This document shows, one piece after another, positions 33,357 through 40,399 of a DNA stretch of 40,399 nucleotides (the first letter of the stretch is position 1; every line of letters begins with the position of its first letter). The notes beneath the pieces were generated by a model. That model was given only the letters and a program-made list of their open reading frames with translations. It searched no databases and was not told where the DNA came from. Made by a program: the position numbers and the translations under genes. The DNA is from an uncultured Actinomycetes bacterium (GTDB taxonomy: Bacteria; Actinomycetota; Thermoleophilia; RBG-16-64-13), in assembly GCA_937148845.1 (NCBI GenBank), contig CAKZRW010000079.1:1-40399 (forward strand), read 5' to 3'.

Positions 33357-35120
33357 ATGCGGGCGAGTGCCCTATTCATGCCTACGGTCAAAGAAGATCC
33401 AGCTGACGCCGAGGCGGTCAGTCATCGGCTGATGATCCGTGGTGGCTTCGTCCGCCAATTCGCGGCGGGCATCTATGTGATACTGCCCCTGGGCTGGCGG
33501 GTGATGCGGCGTATCTGCCGGATCATACGGGAAGAGATGGACCGCATTGGCGCGGTAGAGCTATCGATGCCCACGTTGCATCCGGCTGACGTGTGGCAGG
33601 CCAGTGGGCGGTACCAGGCCATCGGCCAGGAGATGTTCAGGTTGAAGGACCGCGGCGGCCGGGACATGGTCCTAGCCATGACCCACGAGGAGGTCTTCGC
33701 CTGGTTGGCCGCTAGGGAACTGCGCTCCTATCGTGATCTTCCTCAGATCTGGTACCAGATCCAGTTGAAGTTCCGGGACGAGCCGCGCCCCAAAGGCGGG
33801 GTGCTCAGAGTGCGAGAGTTCTTGATGAAGGACTCCTACTCTTTCGACCTGGACGAGGCTGGTCTGGAGGCTAGTTACGCCAAGCACATCCAGGCCTATG
33901 ATCGTATCTTCGCCCGCTGCGGGCTGGAGTTCCTCCGCGTAGAGAGCGACAGCGGCTTCATGGGTGGAGCCCAGGCGCATGAGTACATGGCACCGTCGGC
34001 CGCGGGTGAGGACCGGGTGGCGGTATGCGATTCGTGTGGTTTTGCCGCTAATGTGGAGCTGGCTCGCTCCGTGGCTCATTTCCCCAGTGTGTCGCCGGCA
34101 GCTGCCCGGGGGCAAGCGGAGGGAGGGACGACAGGCGTTGGTCCCCTCGAGGTAAGCACTCCTGAGCAGCGTACCATCGCCGAGGTGGCCTCTTTCCTGG
34201 GCGTCCGGCCTTCCGATCTCATCAAGACGCTGGTATACGTGGTCGAAGGGACGGCCGAAAGGCGATATGTCGTCGCCCTGCTGCGGGGTGATCACGAGCT
34301 GCACGAAAACAAGCTAGCGCGGTACGTGCGGGGGGCTGTCCGTCCTGCCAGTGCAGAGGAGGTCCTTGCAGCCACGGGCGTCGAGATCGGCTTCCTGGGG
34401 CCTGTGGGGTTGCGCGAGCGGGGACTGCGACTGGTGGCCGACCAGGCGCTGGACCCAGCGGGCCCTGCCGGCTCCCGGGGGTATGTGGCCGGCGCCAACA
34501 AGCCCCATGCTCATTTGACGGTGGTGGTGGGCCGGGATTTCCAGGCCGAAGTGGCTGACCTCCGTGAAGCGCAAGCGGGCGAGGGATGCCCCCAGTGCGG
34601 ACGGCCGCTCACCATCCGCCAAGTGATCGAGGTCGGGAATATCTTCAAGCTGGGGACCAAGTACTCTGTCCCGCTGGGGGCCACGGTCCTTGACGAGAAG
34701 GGACAGGAACGCCCCCTCGTGATGGGCTCTTACGGTATAGGTCCGGCTCGCATTGCGGCCGCGGCGGTCGAACAGAACCACGACGAGCGGGGTATCATCT
34801 GGCCCAAAGCGATCGCCCCCTTCGATGTCCAGCTGGTGCAACTACAGACCAACGATGAGCAACAGACGCGGGTAGCCGCTTGGCTGCACGACACCTTGGA
34901 GAGTTCTGGTCTTGAGGTGCTGTGGGATGACCGCGACGAACGACCGGGCTTCAAGTTTGCGGACGCCGAACTCATCGGTTGTCCGGTGCGGATAACGGTG
35001 GGAAAGAAGGTGCGTGAGGGCAAGGTGGAGATGGAGCGGCGACGCGGAGGGGCGCGGGAGGAAGTGTTGGTCGAGGAGGCGGTCGAGCGGGCGCGGTCGC
35101 TCTGGGAGAAAGCTGAGTAA
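33357..35120 (+). CDS. proS: Prolyl-tRNA synthetase, bacterial type with editing domain
   Basis: Class II synthetase charging tRNA-Pro. The ATG at 33357 has AGGAGGGAC just upstream; conserved sequence (SALFMPTVKEDPADAEAVSH) follows. Class II motifs are visible in FVRQFAAGIYVILPLGWRV, LKFRDEPRPKGGVLRVREFL and VMGSYGIGPARIAAAAVEQ. The YbaK-like editing insert (about 235-400) includes RSVAHFPS and ALLRGDHELHENKL. The C-terminal anticodon domain has LEVLWDDRDERPGFKFADA. 587 aa. The prokaryotic editing form is the Bacillus-like type. Confidence 0.97.
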   Translation: MRASALFMPTVKEDPADAEAVSHRLMIRGGFVRQFAAGIYVILPLGWRVMRRICRIIREEMDRIGAVELSMPTLHPADVWQASGRYQAIGQEMFRLKDRGGRDMVLAMTHEEVFAWLAARELRSYRDLPQIWYQIQLKFRDEPRPKGGVLRVREFLMKDSYSFDLDEAGLEASYAKHIQAYDRIFARCGLEFLRVESDSGFMGGAQAHEYMAPSAAGEDRVAVCDSCGFAANVELARSVAHFPSVSPAAARGQAEGGTTGVGPLEVSTPEQRTIAEVASFLGVRPSDLIKTLVYVVEGTAERRYVVALLRGDHELHENKLARYVRGAVRPASAEEVLAATGVEIGFLGPVGLRERGLRLVADQALDPAGPAGSRGYVAGANKPHAHLTVVVGRDFQAEVADLREAQAGEGCPQCGRPLTIRQVIEVGNIFKLGTKYSVPLGATVLDEKGQERPLVMGSYGIGPARIAAAAVEQNHDERGIIWPKAIAPFDVQLVQLQTNDEQQTRVAAWLHDTLESSGLEVLWDDRDERPGFKFADAELIGCPVRITVGKKVREGKVEMERRRGGAREEVLVEEAVERARSLWEKAE

Positions 35121-35174
35121 GGCGGGGGTTTGTAGGTACTGGGGTCTCAGGCATCCGGACCGGCCCCGGCTTTC

Positions 35175-35194
35175 CTGAAGTATAGCTGCTTCAG
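35175..35194. repeat. Inverted repeat abutting the rimP -35
   Basis: CTGAAG (35175-35180) and CTTCAG (35189-35194) flank 8 nt; the repeat ends one base before the -35. It could be a regulator site or a weak proS terminator. Confidence 0.4.
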
Positions 35195-35223
35195 TTGTGG
35201 GCGGGGTGCAGTGGTGATATAAT
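35195..35223 (+). promoter_or_regulatory. Promoter of the rimP-nusA-infB operon
   Basis: TTGTGG (35195-35200), a 17-bp spacer and a perfect TATAAT (35218-35223) preceded by TGA, so both a consensus and an extended -10. Predicted start near 35230, leader of about 74 nt. Confidence 0.8.
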
Positions 35224-35256
35224 CCACACGCAAACCAAATCCGTAATGTTCTTGTG

Positions 35257-35286
35257 AAGTGGGTTAGGCAGGCCCACTTTTCTTTT
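35257..35286 (+). terminator. Intrinsic terminator-like attenuator in the rimP leader
   Basis: AAGTGGG (35257-35263) pairs with CCCACTT (35273-35279) around a 9-nt loop, directly followed by TTCTTTT. It lies between the promoter and the rimP start, so it should stop part of the transcripts. A similar GTGGG/CCCAC leader hairpin before rimP is, from memory, seen in Firmicutes. Confidence 0.75.
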
Positions 35287-35303
35287 ACTTGGGGAAGTCC
35301 GCG

Positions 35304-35756
35304 ATGGCGCTGAACGAGGATTGGTTGCAGCAGGTCATCGACCGCGAGGTCGAGGGCGTCGAGCTGGTCGCGCTGGAAGAGGCTGGCAATCGCCGGCGTA
35401 GGATCGTGCGTCTTTACATCGACCATGCCAGCGGGGTAAACCACGAGCTTTGTGCGCGGGTATCAGCAGTGGTGGGGGCGGCACTCGATGAACTGGATCT
35501 GATAGAAGGGCCGTATACGTTGGAGGTCAGTTCCCCCGGTATCGAGAGGCCGCTGCGCAAGCGCAGCCATTTCGAGGCTCAGGTGGGCAAGCAGGTGTAC
35601 GTCAAGACCAGGGTGCCTTTCGAAGGCGGTAAGGTCCACCGTGGTCTACTGAGAGAAGTTACAGGTGAAGAGATCGTCATGGAGGAGGCAGGTCGGGTGG
35701 TGCGTATCCCTATTGGGGAGATAACCACGGCGCACCTGGTCTACGACTTTAGATAG
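35304..35756 (+). CDS. rimP: Ribosome maturation factor RimP
   Basis: 30S assembly factor of 150 aa. The N-terminal domain has VEGVELVALEEAGNRRRRIV and LYIDHASGVNHELCARVS; the core motif is YTLEVSSPGIERPLRKRSHF; the SH3-like C-terminal part ends IPIGEITTAHLVYDF. I chose ATG 35304 with GGGGAAG six bases upstream; the TTG at 35289 would overlap this ribosome site. First gene of the operon with nusA, ylxR and infB, downstream of an attenuator. Confidence 0.95.
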   Translation: MALNEDWLQQVIDREVEGVELVALEEAGNRRRRIVRLYIDHASGVNHELCARVSAVVGAALDELDLIEGPYTLEVSSPGIERPLRKRSHFEAQVGKQVYVKTRVPFEGGKVHRGLLREVTGEEIVMEEAGRVVRIPIGEITTAHLVYDFR

Positions 35757-35765
35757 GGGAAGGGA

Positions 35766-36929
35766 ATGAACAGGGAGACAATCGAGGCGCTCCGCCAGAT
35801 AGAAAAAGAGAAGAACATTCCCTTCGACGTCCTCATACGGGCGCTGGAGGACGCGCTGCATTCAGCCTACCAGAAGACTCCGCATGCAGTACCTTTCTCC
35901 GAGGTCGTGATCGACCGGGATACGGGAGAGATCCACGTTTACGAGCTGGTCTTTCCCGCCGGTCACGAGCCGGTGGCCGATCCGGAAGGCAAAGTCGACG
36001 GCACGCTTGCCGAGCGCCGGGAGATCACGCCGGAGGATTTCGGCCGCATCGCCGCGCAGACTTTCAAACAGGTCATTTACCAGCGCATACGTGAGGCAGA
36101 ACAGAATGTGGTCTTTCAGGAGTACTCACGTCGCATCGGTGACCTGGTGACGGGATGGGTGCGGCAGTCCGACAGTCGTTACACCCTGGTGGATCTGGGT
36201 CGGGGGATCGAGGCCTATCTGCCCAAGAGTGAGCAGGTCCCAACGGAACGTTATGAACACAACATGCGTTTGAAGGCGGTGATCAAGGAGGTCTCGCACA
36301 ACCCGAAAGAGCCTCCCATCATCCTCTCCCGGCGGAGCGAGGAATTGGTCAAACGGCTGTTCGAGCTGGAGGTTCCCGAGATCGGGGCGGGTCTTGTCGA
36401 GATCGTAGCGGTGGCCCGTGAGCCCGGGTACCGCTCCAAGATTGCCGTGGTTTCTCATGCTGACGGTGTCGATCCCGTCGGTGCCTGTGTGGGCCCGAGA
36501 GGCTCGCGGGTACGCATGGTGGTGTCAGAGCTGCGGGGAGAGAAGATCGACATCATCCCGTTCGACAAGGAACCGGCGCGTTTCGTGGCCAAGGCTTTAT
36601 CGCCCGCTCGGGTGCGGGAGGTCATACTGGACGATGAGCGCAGGGAAGCCACTGTCGTGGTCCCGGATGACCAGCGGTCTCTAGCCATCGGCAAAGAAGG
36701 ACTCAACGCTCGCTTGGCCAACCGGCTGACCGGTTGGAAGATAGACATCAAGTCCGAGACTGAGATGAGCGAGGAGGAGGCGCTATACGCCACCCCTGAG
36801 GCCGACACGGCTGTGGTCGATGGCAGATGTCACGCCATGACCGGGGCGGGCAAGCGCTGTCCCAACGCAGCTCTGCCCGGCAGTCTATACTGCGGTCTGC
36901 ATCAAGGAGCGGCTGGTGGCTCGTCCTGA
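35766..36929 (+). CDS. nusA: Transcription termination/antitermination factor NusA with C-terminal Cys3His tail
   Basis: Binds RNA polymerase and nascent RNA, controlling pausing, termination and rRNA antitermination. The N-terminal polymerase-binding domain (1-125) starts NRETIEALRQIEKEKNIPFD. S1 domain (about 128-195) has LVDLGRGIEAYLP; KH1 has GACVGPRGSRVRMVVSEL; KH2 has LAIGKEGLNARLANRLTGWK. It ends in an extra tail of about 40 residues with Cys355, Cys365, Cys376 and His379 spaced C-x9-C-x10-C-x2-H, reading like a small zinc knuckle (GKRCPNAALPGSLYCGLH). E. coli-type acidic repeats are absent. GGGGAAGGG precedes the ATG. Product likely feeds back on the leader terminator. Confidence 0.96.
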   Translation: MNRETIEALRQIEKEKNIPFDVLIRALEDALHSAYQKTPHAVPFSEVVIDRDTGEIHVYELVFPAGHEPVADPEGKVDGTLAERREITPEDFGRIAAQTFKQVIYQRIREAEQNVVFQEYSRRIGDLVTGWVRQSDSRYTLVDLGRGIEAYLPKSEQVPTERYEHNMRLKAVIKEVSHNPKEPPIILSRRSEELVKRLFELEVPEIGAGLVEIVAVAREPGYRSKIAVVSHADGVDPVGACVGPRGSRVRMVVSELRGEKIDIIPFDKEPARFVAKALSPARVREVILDDERREATVVVPDDQRSLAIGKEGLNARLANRLTGWKIDIKSETEMSEEEALYATPEADTAVVDGRCHAMTGAGKRCPNAALPGSLYCGLHQGAAGGSS

Positions 36930-37188
36930 GAGACAATGTGTCGGTTGCGGCCGGCGGGGACCGCAGGATGAGTTAGTACGGCTGGTGCTCGAGCCAGGAT
37001 CTGTCCCGGCTCGGGTGGTGCTGGACATGGGCAAAGCCAGACGGGGAAGAAGTGCCTACCTCTGTCGGAGCCAGGCCTGTCTAGATAGGGCGCTTCGCCG
37101 GAAGGCTTTCAACAGGGCGTTTCGGGTTACCGTGGAGGTCGACCGGGAATTGGTGCAGGCCGCGGTCTGCGAGACGAGAACCGGCTGA
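36916..37188 (+). CDS. ylxR: YlxR/RnpM family RNA-binding protein
   Basis: Small basic protein (90 aa); the family was recently described as a modulator of RNase P (RnpM) in Bacillus. The conserved start is RQCVGCGRRGPQDELVRLV, followed by RRGRSAYLCRSQACLDRAL and the basic RRKAFNRAFR. Cysteines at CVGC and YLC-x4-C could bind metal. The GTG start overlaps the nusA end by 14 nt. The ylxQ (L7Ae-like) gene that follows in Firmicutes is missing; infB comes next. Confidence 0.93.
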   Translation: MARPERQCVGCGRRGPQDELVRLVLEPGSVPARVVLDMGKARRGRSAYLCRSQACLDRALRRKAFNRAFRVTVEVDRELVQAAVCETRTG

Positions 37189-37217
37189 GGGGCCGACGGA
37201 GAAACGGCAGGTGTTCT

Positions 37218-40073
37218 GTGGCAAAGAGACGGGTCTACGAGATAGCGAAAGAGAGAGGGCTGACCAACCAGGAAGTGCTGGAGCGCCTGCGCGCGGCCGG
37301 TCTCGAAGTCAAGAGCAGTGTCTCGACTGTCGAGGACATCGACCTGGCCCGGGTTTTTGCCGAGCCTGGAAGCCAGGTCACCCTGTCGTCCGGCCCGAGC
37401 CTCGCCCAGCCGGTCGCGGCGCCCGCCCAAGCGACCCCGCCGCCCGCCCCGGGAGCGCAAGCGCCGGCGCAGGAAGCGCAGGCACGTGCGACGGCAGCCC
37501 AACCATTCGCCCAGCCCGCGCGGCCGGCTGCCCGGGAGGGGCAGGCCCCCGCAAAGGAGGCTCAACCGCCCGCTCGGGTTCCCCAGCCTGGGGCGGTTAG
37601 GCAGTCGGCCACGAGGCCTGAGGGAACAGCCAGATCGGAAGTGCCGAGCAGGAGCGGAGCAGAGCGGCCTGAAGGTCAACGGCCAGAGGGGGCGCGTCAG
37701 GGGGGACAGCGCAAGCCGCCCCGTCCCCGAGGCCGCGGTCCGCGTCTAGAGGACCTTCCTACGGTGGTGGGCCCTGGTGTGCCTCTGCGTAAAGGGGTGA
37801 AGCCGCCTGAGCATGTGGTGAGCAAGGAGGAACTGGCACGTATCCAGGCGGAGAAGGCCGCCAAGGCGGAGAAACCCGCGAAGCCGGAAAAGCCGACGAG
37901 ACCAGAGCCAGGGCGTAAGGCCCCGAGCTCCGCCATACCGGCGCCCCGGCCGACGCCCGTGCCCTTGCCGCCCAATGCCGGTCCTCGGCCACCGGCTGCC
38001 GGCGTAGGCCGGGGGCACCGGGCGGCCATGCGAGAGCAGTTCGAACGTCGGGAGCGCGCCTCTCGCCTTGTAGAGCCGCCCATGCCGGATATCTGGGCTG
38101 AGGTGGTCGACCAGGACCCGGTGGTTCTCCCCGAACGACCTGCTGGCCTACCCCCACGAGTGCGTAGGGGGGACAGCAAGTCGACCAAGCGGCGGGTGAT
38201 CATCGACTCGCAAGCGGGGCGCAAGGCCGGCAAGGTCGGCCCGCGCGACCAGCGGTCGGGAGCCGAAGCCGTAGCCGAGGCTCCAGCGGCGAAGAAGAAG
38301 GCTCCTCCCGGGGTGGAATCTCCCGTGAGGATAAAGAGTGGAGCCAGCGTCAAAGACCTCAGCGAGACCTTGGAAATCAGCGCCAGTGAACTGATCAAGA
38401 CCCTGCTCAAATTGGGGGAGATGGTGACCATCACCCAGTCTCTGTCCGATGAAGCCATACTGGTGCTCGCTGAAGAGTTTGGACGGCAGGTGGAGATCGA
38501 GCACGCAGAGGAGGAGAAGGAGGGCCTCGACCAATTCCTGGATGATCCGGCCGATCTCGTTCCACGACCGCCAGTGGTTACCATCATGGGCCATGTTGAC
38601 CACGGCAAGACCTCTCTGCTCGATGCCATCCGCGAGACTGAGGTGGCTAAGTCGGAGGCGGGAGGGATCACCCAGCATATCGGTGCCTACCAGGTCACGC
38701 ATGAGGGCAAGAAGGTCACTTTCCTGGATACGCCCGGGCACGAGGCCTTCACCGCCATGCGGGCCCGCGGCGCTAAGGTTACCGATGTAGCGGTGATCGT
38801 GGTGGCGGCCAACGACGGTGTCATGCCGCAGACCTTGGAAGCTATCAGCCACGCGCGGGCGGCAGGGGTTCCCATGATCGTGGCGATCAACAAGATAGAT
38901 CTCCCGGATGCCAATCCTGACCGGGTGAAGAAACAGCTTGCTGACCAGGGTTTGGTCCCCGAGGCCTGGGGTGGCGACACGGTCACGGTGGAGGTCTCAG
39001 CCAAGCAGCGTCTGAATCTTGACGAGCTGATGGAGATGATCCTGCTGGTTGCCGAGGTGCAGGAGCTCAAGGCTAATCCTAAGGCTCCCGCCTCCGGGGT
39101 AGTGATCGAGGCTCAACTCGACGTCGGTCGGGGGCCGGTGGCCACGGTCTTGGTGCAACGGGGGACACTCCGCATCGGGGACGCTTTGGTCAGCGGGGAA
39201 GCGTACGGCAAGGTAAAGGCCATGTTCGACTTCAAGGGAGCCTCGCTGACGCAGGCCGGCCCCTCCGTGCCGGTGCAGGTGTTGGGCTTCAACACGGTGC
39301 CCGTAGCCGGAGACTTTGTCATGGTAGTGAAGGACGAACGAGAAGCTCGACAGCGGGCTGAGCAGCGAGCCGCGCGGTTGCGTCAGGAGCAGTTGGCCAA
39401 GGCGCGGGGCGGAGCGGCTAGCTTGGAAGAGTTCTACCGTAGGCTGAAGGAAGGGCGAGTCAAGGAACTGCCTCTCATCATCAAGGCCGACGTCGTAGGT
39501 TCGGTGGAAGCCTTGCAGGATGCTCTCCGCAACATCAGCCGGCCCGAGGCCAAGATCGAGGTGATCCATGCTGGCGTGGGGGGCATCAACGAGTCGGACA
39601 TCATACTGGCCTCGGCCTCCAAGGCTGTTGTCATAGGCTTCAACGTACGGCCCTCGGCTGCAGCCAAAGCGCTGGCCGAGCAAGAGCAAGTGGATGTGCG
39701 AACCTACCGCGTGATCTACAAGGCGATCGAAGACATCGAGGCGGCCCTGGTGGGTATGCTCGAGCCCGAATACGTCGAGCAAGAGGTGGGCACGGCGGAA
39801 GTCCGGCAGATCTTCCGGTCGTCGCGGGTCGGCACCATAGCCGGTTGTTATGTGCTTACCGGCAAGATCACGCGCTCGGCCAAGGTGCGCCTGGTCCGTG
39901 ATGGTCAGATTGTTTACGACGGGACCGTCGACTCCTTGCGACGGTTTGCCGAAGATGTGCGCGAGGTGGCCGCTGGGTACGAGTGTGGGATCCACCTCGC
40001 CGGGTATGATGACATTCGCGTCGGCGATGTGCTGGAAGCCTACGAAATGAAGGAAGTTGCCCGTACCCGCTAG
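37218..40073 (+). CDS. infB: Translation initiation factor IF-2
   Basis: GTPase that brings fMet-tRNA to the 30S and joins subunits. An N-terminal IF2N helix module (5-37: [20 protein letters not shown]) is followed by a long Ala/Pro/Arg/Lys/Gly-rich disordered stretch (about 50-360), then a second IF2N module (about 378-425), and the G domain: [14 protein letters not shown] (G1, about 458), [15 protein letters not shown] (G3, about 503) and [13 protein letters not shown] (G4, about 557). C-terminal domains follow with [13 protein letters not shown] and [19 protein letters not shown]. 951 aa is typical for Actinobacteria. The GTG start lies 29 bp after ylxR. Confidence 0.97.
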   Translation: MAKRRVYEIAKERGLTNQEVLERLRAAGLEVKSSVSTVEDIDLARVFAEPGSQVTLSSGPSLAQPVAAPAQATPPPAPGAQAPAQEAQARATAAQPFAQPARPAAREGQAPAKEAQPPARVPQPGAVRQSATRPEGTARSEVPSRSGAERPEGQRPEGARQGGQRKPPRPRGRGPRLEDLPTVVGPGVPLRKGVKPPEHVVSKEELARIQAEKAAKAEKPAKPEKPTRPEPGRKAPSSAIPAPRPTPVPLPPNAGPRPPAAGVGRGHRAAMREQFERRERASRLVEPPMPDIWAEVVDQDPVVLPERPAGLPPRVRRGDSKSTKRRVIIDSQAGRKAGKVGPRDQRSGAEAVAEAPAAKKKAPPGVESPVRIKSGASVKDLSETLEISASELIKTLLKLGEMVTITQSLSDEAILVLAEEFGRQVEIEHAEEEKEGLDQFLDDPADLVPRPPVVTIMGHVDHGKTSLLDAIRETEVAKSEAGGITQHIGAYQVTHEGKKVTFLDTPGHEAFTAMRARGAKVTDVAVIVVAANDGVMPQTLEAISHARAAGVPMIVAINKIDLPDANPDRVKKQLADQGLVPEAWGGDTVTVEVSAKQRLNLDELMEMILLVAEVQELKANPKAPASGVVIEAQLDVGRGPVATVLVQRGTLRIGDALVSGEAYGKVKAMFDFKGASLTQAGPSVPVQVLGFNTVPVAGDFVMVVKDEREARQRAEQRAARLRQEQLAKARGGAASLEEFYRRLKEGRVKELPLIIKADVVGSVEALQDALRNISRPEAKIEVIHAGVGGINESDIILASASKAVVIGFNVRPSAAAKALAEQEQVDVRTYRVIYKAIEDIEAALVGMLEPEYVEQEVGTAEVRQIFRSSRVGTIAGCYVLTGKITRSAKVRLVRDGQIVYDGTVDSLRRFAEDVREVAAGYECGIHLAGYDDIRVGDVLEAYEMKEVARTR

Positions 40074-40380
40074 GAGTGACAAAGGCTACGTAGGGATCAT
40101 CTCGGCCGAATTGCACTTCCCGGAGGTCGGTTCGCTCAAAGGCAAGCGGGTGTATCTCCGGCGGATCCGAGAGTACGTAACCCGCAAGTTGGATGCCTCT
40201 TTTGCCGAGGTCGGGTACAGTGACCTCTGGCAACGCTCTCGGGTCATCGTCGCCGTGGCCGCCTCAGACGTACAGGTCCTGGAAGGGATGCTGGAAAGAC
40301 TGACGAGGTATCTCGATTCCGAGGAGTGGGTGCTTGTATCCTGCTCGAGTCAGGTGGTGGACGTAGATGCGGAGTACTAG
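40057..40380 (+). CDS. ylxP: DUF503 family protein YlxP
   Basis: Small conserved protein (about 100 aa) that follows infB and precedes rbfA in many Gram-positives; function not established. The family fingerprint is SLKGKRVYLRRI, then SFAEVGYSDLWQRSRVIVAV, then a C-terminal helix and strand (LERLTRYLDSEE). The only canonical start in frame before the conserved part is TTG 40057, which overlaps the infB end by 17 nt and has AAGGA 3 nt upstream, closer than usual. A start after the AGGAG at 40072-40076 would need a non-canonical codon. The start is therefore uncertain; the gene itself is not. Confidence 0.88.
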   Translation: MPVPARSDKGYVGIISAELHFPEVGSLKGKRVYLRRIREYVTRKLDASFAEVGYSDLWQRSRVIVAVAASDVQVLEGMLERLTRYLDSEEWVLVSCSSQVVDVDAEY

Positions 40381-40390
40381 TTCATATCGT

Positions 40391-40399
40391 ATGCGTCGG
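40391..40399 (+). CDS. Possible rbfA start (3 codons visible)
   Basis: ATGCGTCGG begins 10 nt after the ylxP stop. Position and an M-R-R start fit ribosome-binding factor A, which usually follows ylxP. Only three codons are visible, so this is context-based. Confidence 0.3.

Overview
The window is a dense, GC-rich block of housekeeping genes from what looks like a deep-branching, high-GC Gram-positive bacterium. Actinomycetota is likely, possibly a Thermoleophilia-like lineage. Three things point there: an actinobacterial-type integration host factor (mihF) beside gmk, a WhiG/FliA-type sigma factor beside rpsB, and a lipoprotein with a Tat signal and a long Thr-rich linker. The gene order from rnc to infB also resembles the well-known Bacillus order, so the exact class cannot be fixed from sequence alone. 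There are no tRNA or rRNA genes, CRISPR arrays, insertion sequences, prophage genes or biosynthetic clusters. I found no wholly new multi-gene system. The interest lies in gene starts, leaders, small domain additions and one structured intergenic region.

Layout. 1-3600 (+): 3'-part of pyrD, then mihF, gmk, rpoZ and coaBC (pyrimidine and nucleotide metabolism, transcription, CoA synthesis). 3601-6455 (-): an orphan Tat-lipoprotein solute-binding protein and the housekeeping sigma factor rpoD, separated from coaBC by strong hairpins. 6456-6736: divergent control region with two near-consensus rpoD promoters. 6737-15077 (+): plsX, acpP, rnc, smc, ftsY, ffh (lipid precursor, RNA processing, chromosome and SRP targeting genes). 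15095-19363 (+): rpsP, khpA, rimM, trmD, lepB, rplS, lepB, rnhB (ribosome and tRNA maturation plus two signal peptidases). 19364-19765: the only long non-coding stretch, rich in stem-loops. 19766-24955 (+): yraN, comM, dprA, xerC, whiG (DNA uptake and processing, chromosome dimer resolution, alternative sigma factor). 25172-33282 (+): rpsB, tsf, pyrH, frr, uppS, cdsA, dxr, rseP, ispG (translation, isoprenoid/undecaprenyl and phospholipid synthesis, membrane proteolysis). 33357-40380 (+): proS, rimP, nusA, ylxR, infB, ylxP, with a probable rbfA start at the very end.

Control. Several promoters fit the -35/-10 consensus, most with exactly 17 bp spacing: two for rpoD, and one each for the solute-binding protein, ffh, rplS and rimP. 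The mihF promoter (16 bp spacing) predicts a leaderless mRNA. The rimP-nusA-infB operon leader carries an intrinsic-terminator hairpin, which suggests attenuation by the operon's own NusA. Most other genes are packed with 4-bp stop/start overlaps or short gaps and are probably co-transcribed.

Main oddities: gmk and yraN have no ATG/GTG/TTG that keeps their conserved N-terminus (AUC and CUG are the candidates). NusA carries a C-terminal Cys3His tail. Several core enzymes (PyrD, XerC, RseP, DprA) carry extra low-complexity insertions or linkers. RNase III has Asn where a catalytic Asp is usual. Two signal peptidase I genes flank rplS.
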